Below, in pieces: positions 1-8,901 of a stretch of 39,963 nucleotides of DNA (positions are counted from its first letter, which is position 1; the number at the start of each line of letters is the position of its first letter). The DNA lies in assembly GCA_000961635.1 (NCBI GenBank), contig LADQ01000184.1, positions 1-39,963 of the forward strand. Reading direction: 5' to 3'. The position numbers and the translations under genes were made by a program. The notes beneath the pieces were generated by a model, which worked only from the letters and a program-made list of their open reading frames with translations, did no database searches and had not been told where the DNA came from. This DNA comes from Hoeflea sp. BRH_c9 (lineage in GTDB: Bacteria; Pseudomonadota; Alphaproteobacteria; Rhizobiales; Rhizobiaceae).

Positions 1-72
<72 letters not shown>

Positions 73-126
73 GGTTATCCCATTGAAAATGCTGAACATT
101 CCAGTTCTAAAGGATTCCGTAACCGC

Positions 127-139
127 CTATGGGTCCACA
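127..139 (+). repeat. Possible integrase arm-type site, left end
   Basis: CTATGGGTCCACA lies just inside attL. A 12/13 match (CTATGGGTACACA) lies just inside attR at 33836-33848, with a third partial copy TGGGTCCAC at 33826-33834. Short repeats at both ends of an integrated element resemble arm-type integrase binding sites. The assignment is an inference from position and similarity only. Confidence 0.35.
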
Positions 140-141
140 GC

Positions 142-354
142 ATGGTTTTGAGAATGTCACAGCCCTCCAGAGATTCCCGTACAGGCATTTACGAATATCG
201 CAAGCGCGTACCGAAAGACCTGCGTCCGTTTGTCGGTAAGACAGAAGTGATCAGGAGCCTCAGTACCAAAGACGTTGGCGAGGCGAAGGTTCGATTTGCC
301 AAAGTCGCAGCCGAGATCGAAGAGCGCTTCACCAACCTTCGTGCCGGCCTTACA
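142..354 (+). pseudogene. Tyrosine recombinase (integrase), N-terminal fragment
   Basis: About 70 codons read like the N-terminus of phage-type integrases of the DUF6538 class, with the pattern GIYEYRKRVPKDLRPFVGK followed by a helical SLSTKD...AKVRFAKVAAEIE segment. The start could be ATG 142 or ATG 154. Similarity stops near residue 70. The rest of the SAM-like domain and the whole catalytic domain (R...HxxR...Y) are missing, and the frame runs into unrelated DNA about 40 bp before helicase sequence begins. The position immediately inside attL and the orientation away from the tRNA fit the integrase that brought in the island. With no catalytic domain it cannot excise it. Confidence 0.8.
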
Positions 355-391
355 TCGCAACCTGCCCGCCCCGAACGAGGTGCCACGACGA

Positions 392-2268
392 TCGGAACTC
401 GGACTGCTGCGCCATCAGATGGAACTGCAAAGGCCGAGCAAATCCATTCGCGACATGATTGCCGGCATGCCTCAAACCTTCGGCACGCTCGCGCCCTGCC
501 TTCTGATGTCGCCGCTATCGGTTGCCCAGTATCTGCCGGCGGATCAGGCGCTTTTTGATGTGGTGATTTTCGATGAAGCCTCGCAGATCACCACCTGGGA
601 CGCAGTTGGAGCATTGGCGCGGGGCAGGCAGGCCGTGATCGTCGGCGACCCGCGGCAATTGCCGCCCACCAATTTCTTCGGCAAGGCCGACAATGACGAC
701 GCCGACCCTGAGATCCAGGAGCATGACAAGGATCTGGAGAGCATCCTTGATGAGGCCAAGGTGTCGGGAATACCGGTTCTTGAACTCAATTGGCACTACC
801 GCAGCCGCCATAAATCCCTGATCGCATTCTCCAACTGGCACTATTACCACAACCGCCTCATCACCTTCCCGTCGCCGGTAACCGAGGACCGCGCGGTTTC
901 GCTCCATTACCTCTCCGAGGGTATCTAGGATCGCGGCAAGAGCCGCACGAACAAGGTCGAGGCTGCAGCCATCGCCAATGACGCCGCGGCGCGCATGCGG
1001 ACCTGGCTGAAATTGCCGGAACGGGAACGGCCCACGCTGGGCGTCATCACCTTCAACAGCCAGCAGCAGTCGCTGATCGAGGACCTGCTCGATCAGAAGC
1101 GCAGGGAATTTTCTGAACTTGAATGGTTCTTCGCCCGCGACCGGATCGAGCCGACGGTGGTCAAGAACCTGGAAAACGTGCAAGGCGACGAGCGCGACGT
1201 CATGCTGTTCTCGATCACATTCGGTCCTGATCACGCAGGCAAGCTGACGATGGATTTCGGCGCCTTGAACCGGGATGGCGGCGACCGGCGGCTCAATGTG
1301 GCAGTCACCCGGGCGCGACAGGAACTGATGGTCTATTCCTCCATCACCTCGGACCAGATTGACAAGGGGCGCACCCGGGCCGAAGGGGTCGGGCATCTCA
1401 AGACCTTTCTCGATTACGCCGAGCGGGGCGCGATCGCCCTGCCGGCGGTCGACAAGGGGTCGGTCGGCTCGTTCGACTCACCGTTCGAGCAGGCCGTCTC
1501 GGCAGCGCTTGACGCCAGGGGGTGGACGATTGTTCCGCAAATCGGCGTATCGGGATTCCGCATTGATCTCGGCGTGGTTCACCCCACAAGCCGGGCACCT
1601 TTCTGGCCGGCATCGAATGCGACGGCGCCACCCATCATCGCTCGGCGACCGCGCGCGACCGGGACAAGATCAGGGAGGAGGTGCTGAGGGGTCTCGGCTG
1701 GGAGATCTTGCGCATCTGGTCGCCGGACTGGTGGCATGACAAGGCGGGCGCCGCCGAAAGGTTTCGCAAGACCGATCTTTCGGAATTCAGGGCCGATCCG
1801 GAGGCCTTTTATGAATTCAGCTACCGCTCCACCATCGACGCCATGGTCACCAGGATCGTCGAGACCGAAGCCCCGGTGCGCGACGATGTGGTGGCGCAAC
1901 GTATCGCCCGGGCGCATGGCTGGCTGCGGACCGGCAGCCGCATTCGCGACAAGATCGAACGACACCTGCGCCCCTTTGATTTCACCCATGACAGCGCCGG
2001 CCGCTTCCTCTGGCCAAAGGGCGGGATCGTGAAGACCGTCAACTATCGGCCGCCGGCCACCGAGGATCACCGCCGGCCGGTGGCCGACATCGCGCTGCAG
2101 GAGCTAGTCGGTTTGGTGCAGGCCCATCCCCAGGCGCACGAGGAACCAGACCCGGCGCTGGTGCTGGCCAGGCTGATGGGCCTTGAGCGCCTGGCCGCCA
2201 GCAGCCGGGCGCGGATCGACGAGGCGATCGCCATGTTTACGCAAGCTGATGGGAGCGATGACGCGTGA
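392..2268 (+). pseudogene. DUF4011/DUF3320-type superfamily I helicase with C-terminal nuclease domain, 3' remnant
   Basis: This is the C-terminal half of a large helicase-nuclease in three broken pieces. The first (392-928) carries a Walker B-like DEASQIT motif and the GDPRQLPP motif of SF1 helicases, then stops at an in-frame TAG (926-928). The same frame continues with VQGDERDVM and NVAVTRAR motifs up to about 1585, where loss of one base near the run ACCCCACAAG shifts the frame. Downstream, in the new frame, comes an REase-like segment (AGIECDGATHHRS, then EEVLRGLGWEILRIWS), then a DUF3320-type tail ending at 2268. The N-terminal part of the gene is absent because it is joined to the integrase fragment. 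Intact relatives are very large proteins found in defence-rich regions. Three independent lesions make this a clear pseudogene. Confidence 0.85.
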
Positions 2269-2810
2269 AATAAAACCGGCCAGTTTTTTCAGTGGCTGTT
2301 TATCGGTGTTCTGAAACAGCATTCCTCCGATCACGGAGGCTTCTATGTTGTTGATTTTTAGTCTGGCAACACCCTATGGCACTTAAGAGCTAACCCTCTG
2401 TAAACGGCCCCGAAGCGGACATTATTTCCGCTGTGCGCCCCCCCGAGGCTGCCCTTCACGATCTTGGACCCAATTCCCGAATGCAGCCATTCGCGCGCCC
2501 GCACGAAGGTCGTGACAGGGCGGGAAGCAGACTTTCGCTGCGTTCCGCTGGAATGGCTAACATGGAGCAGACTGTTGACCGGCGGGTTTCTAAATGGCCC
2601 CCGGAAAAGCGGACTTTGACCTGCACCGGTTGCCGCGACGATTCCGGCCCTTTGCGGACCTCCGTCACCTTGTCAAATGCTGCACCGCAGCTACCGCATT
2701 GCTGCCATTCGTCATTCACGCAGCATTTTGGATGTTTCAATGTCGGCACAGCGGACAAAGTTGCAGTCGGCTCGATGCACGCCGGTTAATTGAACGGCTA
2801 ACTGATATTG
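2269..2810. other. Gene-free stretch with a hairpin and repeat copy A
   Basis: There is no convincing gene. A perfect 6-bp hairpin, CCTCCG-ATCA-CGGAGG (2324-2339), could end transcription of the decayed helicase, although no T-run follows directly. The rest contains copy A of the dispersed repeat (2404-2550) and sequence in which short AGCGGAC-like words recur. Confidence 0.6.
2404..2550 (+). repeat. Dispersed intergenic repeat, copy A
   Basis: About 147 bp. It begins with GAAGCGGAC...TTTCCGC, goes through GAGGCTGCCCTTCACGATC and the core CCCGAATGCAGCCATTCGCG, and ends with GACAGGGCGGGAAGC...TCGCTGCGTTCCGC. It is nearly identical to copy C (12714-12848), and resembles the reverse complements of copy D (15481-15635) and, more weakly, copy B (4171-4296). 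Confidence 0.8.
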
Positions 2811-3503
2811 CTATGCGACGAATTTCTTTTGTTTTGCGAAAGGGCTGAGACCAAGCCAGATTTGCATGGTCTCTGTGATCTTTTTCTCACCCAGCAATTC
2901 CATCTTGTCGCGTTCGCTTTCGATGGTGCCCAACCCCATCCATATTGCCGTCATCGTTCGCAGATCGGTGGTCACGTAAAGATCTATCTCGAACCCCGGG
3001 TCCGACCAGCAAAGATCAACTTCGCCTCCAGGTTCAATAACCAACCACCAATGGCTTTTTGTGGCCGGCAAATCTGAGTACAGAAACTGAACCACCGTGC
3101 GGATCGACGGTAGCGGCGACGGATCAAGATTTCGACGCATGTCCCACATCAACAACGAAGGGTCGAGGTTCTTCAAGGAAAGCGAGGATTCGACCCACTT
3201 CTGGCCCCACAGGCCAATTGCTTCGACAACGGGGCGCAGGTCTTTTCCCGCATCTGTCAGGTGATATTCGAAGACGTCCTTTTCAGATTTCAACGGTATG
3301 CGCTCGACCACACCAGCCATCTCAAGTTCTTTTAGGCGCGTGGATAGCAGTGCAGGCGACATTTTCGGGACGCCGCGGCGCAGATCATTGAACCGGGTGG
3401 TTCCCGCAACCAGCTCCCGCATCAGGACCATCGTCCACCGAGTGCACAACACTTCGGCTGCCATAGCCACAGGGCAGAATTGCTTGTATCCAGCTTGCGT
3501 CAT
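2811..3503 (-). CDS. HxlR-family transcriptional regulator with C-terminal SCP2-like domain
   Basis: A 230-residue protein. Residues about 8-100 are an HxlR winged helix: an N-terminal Cys in the QFCPVA context, the typical CTRWTMVLMRELVAGTTRFNDL core, then LLSTRLKELEMAGVVER and YHLTDAGKDLRPV. Residues about 120-215 form a second domain resembling the SCP2-like ligand domain found in longer HxlR proteins. The start has a strong ribosome site (AAGGGAGG). The gene is divergent from a DUF1330 gene and the 176-bp gap holds a large dyad (3558-3595). HxlR proteins usually repress the divergent neighbour and respond to small electrophiles or redox change, so local control of that gene is likely. The ligand is not identifiable. 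Confidence 0.9.
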   Translation of the reverse strand: MTQAGYKQFCPVAMAAEVLCTRWTMVLMRELVAGTTRFNDLRRGVPKMSPALLSTRLKELEMAGVVERIPLKSEKDVFEYHLTDAGKDLRPVVEAIGLWGQKWVESSLSLKNLDPSLLMWDMRRNLDPSPLPSIRTVVQFLYSDLPATKSHWWLVIEPGGEVDLCWSDPGFEIDLYVTTDLRTMTAIWMGLGTIESERDKMELLGEKKITETMQIWLGLSPFAKQKKFVA

Positions 3504-3557
3504 CTTGAACCTCCCTTTCGGAGAAATCCAACCCTAGTCCTTTAAATCCACCTGCCT

Positions 3558-3595
3558 AGTACAGAATCTGAACCGGGTAGTTCAGTTCGGGTACT
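3558..3595. promoter_or_regulatory. Candidate HxlR operator: 38-bp nested dyad between divergent genes
   Basis: Two inverted repeats share one centre (3576.5): outer AGTAC (3558-3562)/GTACT (3591-3595) and inner CTGAAC (3568-3573)/GTTCAG (3580-3585). The site is 55 bp upstream of the HxlR start and 85 bp upstream of the DUF1330 start, where one dimeric regulator could control both promoters. Confidence 0.65.
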
Positions 3596-3679
3596 GGACT
3601 GGCGACCGATACTTTCGATAGCCCTTACGGACCGGCCTCGATGTTCACAATCGAAGCGGCGGACAAATGGAGAGAGAAC

Positions 3680-4006
3680 ATGAGTGTTTACCTGATAGCA
3701 GACATCAAGGTTACGGATGACGGTTGGGTTCCCAAATATGCAACCAATGTTCATACACTGGTCGAAAAACATGGCGGCAAATACCTGTCACGCAGCGGTA
3801 ATATCGAGACACTGGAGGGGGCGGACAAGGACAGCACGCTGATCGCGATCCTCGAATTTCCTACTCGGGAGGCGTTGAACAGCTTTGCCGCCGACCCCGA
3901 ATACGCACCCTACGGACAGGCGCGGCAAGCAGGAAGCGTCAGCAATTTCTATGTGATCGACGACACGGATATCGCCGGGGCCATCCCCTATCTGAAGGCT
4001 GGCTGA
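3680..4006 (+). CDS. DUF1330-family small protein
   Basis: A 108-residue protein of the DUF1330 type (dimeric alpha/beta-barrel fold, usually about 95-105 residues). Typical traits are the opening beta strand MSVYLIADIKVTD, the GGKYL(S)R turn, ILEFPTREAL, and a segment resembling the family's SDPEYAPY(G/R) helix. I chose ATG 3680 over an upstream ATG at 3641 because GGAGAGAG lies just upstream and the family begins with this strand. DUF1330 proteins have no well-established reaction, and members are often paired with regulators. Here the pairing is with a divergent HxlR gene, suggesting an inducible response to a reactive compound. That role is inferred. Confidence 0.88.
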   Translation: MSVYLIADIKVTDDGWVPKYATNVHTLVEKHGGKYLSRSGNIETLEGADKDSTLIAILEFPTREALNSFAADPEYAPYGQARQAGSVSNFYVIDDTDIAGAIPYLKAG

Positions 4007-4018
4007 GCTCGATAATCT

Positions 4019-4042
4019 GCGGCAGCGGACAACCGTTGCCGC
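4019..4042 (+). terminator. Stem-loop just after the DUF1330 gene
   Basis: GCGGCA-G-CGG-ACAA-CCG-T-TGCCGC forms a 10-bp stem (one G.U pair) with an ACAA loop, 13 bp after the stop codon. No T-run follows, so it is a terminator-like or mRNA-stabilising hairpin rather than a textbook intrinsic terminator. Confidence 0.5.
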
Positions 4043-4506
4043 GAAGATGCATCTGTCGGTATGGCCTCGGAGCGGTCATGCGACGACGCAACATCACGAA
4101 AAGAATCTCCGTCGGATGGAAGTCCGCTTTTCGCAAATTGACATAACCTCTTCGCAGTTGGGGCGAACTCACACTTTCCGCCCTGTCAGGACCATAGCGC
4201 GGTGCGCAGCGAATGGCTGCTTACGGGTGCTCGGTTCAAGATCGCGAACGACCGACATGGGGGCTTAAAGCCGCAATAATTTCCGCTTTGGGGCCGGTAG
4301 CGGAAAGTCCGGTTTGCGTCGTAGTAGATAGGTTTGCCGCCGTTTGCTTCGAGGCCCTCCGCGGGGCCTGCGAATGCCTTCACGATAATTACAGTTCGAA
4401 GGCAGTCATCATCGCCAAGGGTGCACTTGTGGCGGAGGGCGGACGCGGCCTGAAGCCCGCCGCCGCGTTTGACATAAGAGAAGCTCCGCACACGCCTTCC
4501 TATGAA
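4043..4506. other. Gene-free stretch containing repeat copy B
   Basis: There is no credible gene on either strand. The left part carries AGCGGAC/AAGTCCGC-like words related to the island's dispersed repeat, and 4171-4296 is the inverted, diverged copy B. The remainder up to the end of the ABC operon at 4507 shows nothing recognisable, and no clear terminator for that operon is visible. Confidence 0.5.
4171..4296 (-). repeat. Dispersed intergenic repeat, copy B (inverted, diverged)
   Basis: Read on the minus strand it contains AAAGCGGAAATTATT, then CGCGATCTTGAACCGAG, AGCAGCCATTCGC and CCTGACAGGGCGGAAAG, matching the order of blocks in copies A and C. It is the least conserved copy and lies inverted relative to copy A, so the two bracket the HxlR/DUF1330 gene pair. 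Confidence 0.6.
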
Positions 4507-6294
4507 TCACGTCTCATTGAGAATTGACTGCGCGACGAGGTGACCGTCGCCTATGTCGACGAGATGCGCCCGCTCCGGGGCTTCGCCGACCTTCCACACC
4601 GGGCTTGGGATCTCGCCCGCCAAGCGCAGTCTGGGCGTCCTTTCGCGTCGCGGGTCTGGAACGGGGACCGCTTCCAACAGGCGCCTGGTATAGGGATGCT
4701 GAGGATTGCCGAAGAGCTGTGCGCGGTTTCCCATCTCGACGATCTGGCCAAGATACATCACGGCCACGCGGTCGGAGATGTTCTCCACCACCGCCATGTC
4801 ATGGCTGATGAAGAGGTAGGTGACGCCACTTTCCTTCTGTAGGTCGCGTAGCAGGTCCAGTACCTTGGCCTGGATCGAGACGTCCAGTGCCGCAACGCTT
4901 TCGTCGCAGACGATCAGCCTCGGCTTCAGCGCAAGGGCTCGGGCAATACAGATGCGCTGGCGCTGGCCGCCAGAAAACTGGTGTGGGTAGCGATTGTAGA
5001 CGCTCGGCGACATCTCGACGCGCTCCAGCAACTCGCGCACGCGGGCCTTCTGTTCGGTCGGCGTTCCGATCCCGTGGATCACCAGCGGCTCGCGGATCAG
5101 CTCGCCGACGGTCATGCGCGCATCGAGCGCCGCCATGGGGTCCTGGAACACGATCTGAAGATCGCGGCGGATCGCCTTGCGCCCCGCAGCGTCGAGATCA
5201 TGCATGGCCTGGCCGTTGATCTCTATGCGGCCGGTATGGGGCACGAGCCCGACCAGCGCCTTCGCCATTGTCGACTTGCCGCAGCCGGACTCGCCGACAA
5301 GCGACAGCGTCTCGCCTCGGAAAATCTCGAGCGAGACATGCTCGACCGCATGGACACGGGCAGCAACGCGCCCAAGAAGGCCCTGACGGATCGGGAAGTT
5401 CACCGAGACATCATCATAGCGCACGAGCACGTCGCGGGTTTCCGGTTCCGGCCGTGATGCCCCGGTGCCGATGCGCGGCACGGCAGCAAGCAGGTCGCGC
5501 GTGTACTGTTCTTGTGGGGCATCGAAGAGATCGAGCGTCGACGCGGCCTCAACCATCTTGCCCTTGCGCATGACGATGACGCGGTCAGCCATCTCGGCGA
5601 CGACGCCCATGTCATGGGTAATCAGGATGACTGCCGTTCCGAGCTCCTTCTGCAGGTCTCGCAGAAGATCGAGCACCTCGCGCTGCACGGTCACGTCCAG
5701 CGCTGTCGTCGGTTCGTCCGCGATGAGGACGGCGGGGCGCAGCGCAATCGCCATGGCGATCATCACGCGTTGACGCATGCCGCCTGAAAGCTCGTGCGGA
5801 TATTGCTCGAGCCGCTTTTCGGGTTGGGAGAGGCGCACCGCCTTGACCGCTTCGAGCGCTCGCGCTCTGGCCTGCGAAACCGATAGCGGCTCGTGCGCGC
5901 GGATCGCCTCAATCAACTGGCGGCCGATGCTCATGACCGGATTGAGCGCGGTCATCGGCTCCTGGAAGATCATGGCGATGCGCGCGCCGCGCATTGCCTG
6001 CATTTTCTTCTCGGGCAAGGTCGTCAGTTCCGTTTCGCCGAAGCGGATGGAGCCGCCCGTTACCCGCACGGCAGGTGCGGGCAACAGCCCCATGCAGGCA
6101 AGCGACGTGATCGACTTGCCCGAGCCGCTTTCTCCCGCGATCGCAAGCGTCTCGCCTCGATGAAGATCAAAGCTAAGCCCATCGACCAGCGGTATGAGCC
6201 CCTGGTCCGAGCGGGCCGAGACTTGCAGGTCGCGAACCGACAAGACCACGTCGGCTGTTGCATCGACCACGGGAGAAAGCATGGCTGCGGTCAT
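4507..6294 (-). CDS. Peptide-type ABC transporter ATP-binding protein, fused double ATPase (DppD-DppF type)
   Basis: A 595-residue protein joining two ABC ATPase domains that are separate DppD and DppF subunits in many bacteria. Domain 1: Walker A GESGSGKS (54-61), signature LSGGMRQR (from 169), Walker B ending D193-E194, and a His in the ITHDMG switch. Domain 2: Walker A GESGCGKS (334-341), signature FSGGQRQR (from 440), and D464-E465 in VCDESVAALD. Both halves end with an oligopeptide-transporter C-terminal motif (QYTRDLL; HPYTRRLL). It would power uptake through the permeases at 8902-10721. The ATG overlaps the formamidase stop by 4 bp (ATGA), so the two are translationally coupled. It is the last gene of the amiC-amiR operon. 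Confidence 0.95.
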   Translation of the reverse strand: MTAAMLSPVVDATADVVLSVRDLQVSARSDQGLIPLVDGLSFDLHRGETLAIAGESGSGKSITSLACMGLLPAPAVRVTGGSIRFGETELTTLPEKKMQAMRGARIAMIFQEPMTALNPVMSIGRQLIEAIRAHEPLSVSQARARALEAVKAVRLSQPEKRLEQYPHELSGGMRQRVMIAMAIALRPAVLIADEPTTALDVTVQREVLDLLRDLQKELGTAVILITHDMGVVAEMADRVIVMRKGKMVEAASTLDLFDAPQEQYTRDLLAAVPRIGTGASRPEPETRDVLVRYDDVSVNFPIRQGLLGRVAARVHAVEHVSLEIFRGETLSLVGESGCGKSTMAKALVGLVPHTGRIEINGQAMHDLDAAGRKAIRRDLQIVFQDPMAALDARMTVGELIREPLVIHGIGTPTEQKARVRELLERVEMSPSVYNRYPHQFSGGQRQRICIARALALKPRLIVCDESVAALDVSIQAKVLDLLRDLQKESGVTYLFISHDMAVVENISDRVAVMYLGQIVEMGNRAQLFGNPQHPYTRRLLEAVPVPDPRRERTPRLRLAGEIPSPVWKVGEAPERAHLVDIGDGHLVAQSILNET

Positions 6295-7250
6295 TCGAAG
6301 ACGACCCTCGGGAAGTAGAAGCTGACCACGACGTTCGGCATGTCGACGATCTCGGAAATACGAAGATCACCACAGGTCGAAACGAGCATGTAGGCATCGA
6401 CCGGATCCATCTTCTGCGTCGTCGCGAGAAGATCGACCATGGCGGCGACGGCGTCCTTGGCGGCGGTCCACAGGTCTGGACCGATACCGGTCGTGACCTC
6501 ATAGCCCTTGGCGTCGAGATGCCGCGTGACCGGGCCCGGCGTCGTGAAGCGTGGGGTCTTCAGCGGCTGGTCCTTGATCAGGTCGAGTGTCAGCACGACG
6601 TCGAACGGGCTCTCAATCGCGGTACCGCAGACCTCGCCATCACCTTGTGCGGCGTGGGTATCGCCAACCGAAAACAGAGCGCCGTCGACTTCAACCGGCA
6701 GATAGAGCGTCGTTCCGGCGGACAGGTCGCGGATGTCGAGATTGCCGCCAACGCGCCGCGGCGGCACAACCGTATGGTGCCCCTTCTCAGCCAGCGCATT
6801 GCCGATGGTGCCGGCAAAGGGCTTCAGCGGCACGCGGCCGTTTTTGCCGAACAGGGCCGGTTCCATGCTCGTCGTGTCGAACTTCCAGACATTGAGCGCC
6901 GGTTCGGGGAACTGATCTGTAAGCAGGCCGAAGCCGGGAATATTTGCCGTCCAGCCGAAGCCCGCGCCGTCGCGAAGCTGCGGCGCGAAGCTTTCGATCG
7001 TCACCTTGAGCACGTCGCCCGCCTTTGCGCCATCGACATAGATCGGACCGGAGACCGGGTTGATCCTGGCAAATTCCAGCGCCATCACATCCTCGACGGT
7101 GGACTGGGGGCCGAGTTGGCCCCCAGAACTGTCAAGGCACTGGAACAGGATCGTCTCGCCCGGTGCAGCGGTCAGCGCAGGGGCAAAGGAATTGTCCCAG
7201 CCGAAATGGTGCTGATGGGCGTGGATCGTGTGGTTGCAGTGCTTGCACAT
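6291..7250 (-). CDS. Acetamidase/formamidase family protein
   Basis: A 319-residue cytoplasmic amidohydrolase of the FmdA/AmdA family, which hydrolyses formamide, acetamide or related amides to ammonia and the acid. The family signature VGDTHAAQGDGEVCGTAIE is present, along with the N-terminal GW(D)NSFAPALT and GDVLKVTI blocks. The ATG at 7250 is preferred to a longer start because GGAGTGAGG precedes it and it lies only 7 bp after the binding-protein stop. The N-terminus MCKHCNHTIH is Cys/His-rich, unusual for the family and reminiscent of a metal site. Its place between the transporter genes and behind AmiC/AmiR-type regulators indicates that the imported compound is or becomes an amide. The exact substrate is unknown. 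Confidence 0.92.
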   Translation of the reverse strand: MCKHCNHTIHAHQHHFGWDNSFAPALTAAPGETILFQCLDSSGGQLGPQSTVEDVMALEFARINPVSGPIYVDGAKAGDVLKVTIESFAPQLRDGAGFGWTANIPGFGLLTDQFPEPALNVWKFDTTSMEPALFGKNGRVPLKPFAGTIGNALAEKGHHTVVPPRRVGGNLDIRDLSAGTTLYLPVEVDGALFSVGDTHAAQGDGEVCGTAIESPFDVVLTLDLIKDQPLKTPRFTTPGPVTRHLDAKGYEVTTGIGPDLWTAAKDAVAAMVDLLATTQKMDPVDAYMLVSTCGDLRISEIVDMPNVVVSFYFPRVVFE

Positions 7251-7257
7251 GGCTGCC

Positions 7258-8874
7258 TCACTCCTTGATGAAGACGTAGTCGTAGTTGACCGGGATCGAC
7301 ACCGGATCGACGTACAGGGCGTTGTCACCGCCCATGCGGGCAGACTTCATGGTATAGCGCTGTTCGTTGAACACCGGCGCCCACGGCGCGTCTTCCATTA
7401 CCTTCATGTAGATCTCGGACCACTTGGCCAGACGCTCGTCCGCCTTGGCCGGATCGACGATGGAATCCGCTTCGGCTGCCAGCTTGTCGAGGTCCGCATT
7501 GCAGTACTTTGCCCAGTTCCAGCCGCCTTCGACAGCGCCGCTGCAACCCAGGATCGGGCCGTAGAAATTTGCCGGATCCGGGAAGTCGGCGATCCATGCC
7601 ATGCCGCCCGACCAGATCATCGGCGCGTTGCCTGCACCGCCGGCCTCGATCACGTTGGCCTGGGCTAGCGACTTGATCGATGCGTTGATGCCAATGGCCT
7701 TCAAGTCCTGCTGGATAGCCTGGGCGATACGCGGGTTCGGGTCGGTGTTCATGACGAACAGTTCGGTTTCGAAGCCGTCGGCATAGCCAGCCTCTGACAG
7801 AAGCTTCTTTGCGCCGTCCTGATCGAATTTGTAGCCGTCATAGCCCTTGGTGTAGCCCGGCATTGACGGCGGAAGCGGCTGGGTGGCCGGAACCGCGCGG
7901 CCGTTGATGACCTGAATGATGCGGTCCTTGTTGATCGCCATGTTGACGGCACGACGGACTTCAACCTTGTCGAACGGTGCCTTTGTCACGTTCATGGTGA
8001 TATAACCGGTGTGCAACTGGCCGCCTTCGACCACGAGGCTTTTCTGCGCCTCGTCCTTCATGACTTCCACGAACTTTGCCGGCGGGATGCCGTCGCCCGG
8101 AATGTCGACTTCGCCGTTCTGGGCACGCAGCAGCGCGACGACCGGTTCCTGGCCGACTTCAACCGTGAAGCTGTCGAGGTAAGGAACACCCGAGATCCAG
8201 TAATCGGCGTTCTTCTCGAACACGAGGCGCTGGCCGAGCGTCCATTCGCTCAGCTTGAATGCACCGGTGCCGACCGGCTTCTTGCCGAAGTCTGCGCCGG
8301 CTTCTTCAACCGCTTCCTTCGGCACGACAAACGAGAAGTTGAGCGCCATGATGTGCAGGAATGTTGCGTCCGGGCGCGACAGCTTGAAGACGATGGTGCT
8401 CGCATCGGGGGCAGAAACGCCCGAAACCGTCTCGGCCTTGCCCTCTGCGGCTGCGTCATAGCCGTCGATCATGCCAAAGAAGCCTTGGCCCGGTGACTGG
8501 GTAGCCGGATTGATCACGCGGTTGATCGAATAGACGACGTCATCAGCAACCAGCGCGCGGCCATTGTGGAACTTGACGCCCGGGCGCAGCTTGAATGTGT
8601 AGGTCAGGCCGTCGTCGGAGATCTCGTAGCTCTCGGCGAGTCCCGGACGCAGGTTGGTCGTGCCGGGTTCGTAGTCCATCAGGCCGTCGAAGACCGACTT
8701 GATCATCGACCAGTTCTGCCAGTCATAGCCGATCGCTGGATCGAGTGTTGCGACGTCGTCCTTGTAGGTAACGACCATGTTGCCGCCGTGCTTCGGCTCC
8801 TGTGCCTGAGCCGGGGCAAAGGCCGGCAGGGCCATTAGGGTTGCGAGGGCAGTTGAAAGGATAAGCTTCTTCAT
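7258..8874 (-). CDS. ABC transporter substrate-binding protein, family 5 (peptide/nickel type)
   Basis: A 538-residue periplasmic binding protein. A signal peptide covers residues 1 to about 25 (MKKLILSTALATLMALP, ending AQAQ). The mature part begins with the family-5 pattern: DPAIGYDWQNW, YEPGTTNLRPGLAESYEISDDGL and FKLRPGVKFHNG. Length and motifs match peptide/opine/glutathione-type receptors. The start has a strong ribosome site (AGGAGTAAGG). It sits 27 bp after the dppB-like gene and 7 bp before the formamidase. It captures the substrate for the two permeases and the double ATPase. The family is too broad to name the ligand, but a small amide or peptide-like compound fits the operon. Confidence 0.95.
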   Translation of the reverse strand: MKKLILSTALATLMALPAFAPAQAQEPKHGGNMVVTYKDDVATLDPAIGYDWQNWSMIKSVFDGLMDYEPGTTNLRPGLAESYEISDDGLTYTFKLRPGVKFHNGRALVADDVVYSINRVINPATQSPGQGFFGMIDGYDAAAEGKAETVSGVSAPDASTIVFKLSRPDATFLHIMALNFSFVVPKEAVEEAGADFGKKPVGTGAFKLSEWTLGQRLVFEKNADYWISGVPYLDSFTVEVGQEPVVALLRAQNGEVDIPGDGIPPAKFVEVMKDEAQKSLVVEGGQLHTGYITMNVTKAPFDKVEVRRAVNMAINKDRIIQVINGRAVPATQPLPPSMPGYTKGYDGYKFDQDGAKKLLSEAGYADGFETELFVMNTDPNPRIAQAIQQDLKAIGINASIKSLAQANVIEAGGAGNAPMIWSGGMAWIADFPDPANFYGPILGCSGAVEGGWNWAKYCNADLDKLAAEADSIVDPAKADERLAKWSEIYMKVMEDAPWAPVFNEQRYTMKSARMGGDNALYVDPVSIPVNYDYVFIKE

Positions 8875-8901
8875 AGGCCTTACTCCTGTTGGTTGACGGT
8901 T

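Noticed and set aside
515-1396. Long open frame on the minus strand opposite the helicase remnant
   Set aside because: It is antisense to recognisable helicase motifs, has no similarity to a known protein and follows from the high GC content.
6258-7268. Long plus-strand frame opposite the formamidase gene
   Set aside because: Its composition (many Arg, Asp and Gln) is that of an antisense shadow; the formamidase motifs are on the minus strand.
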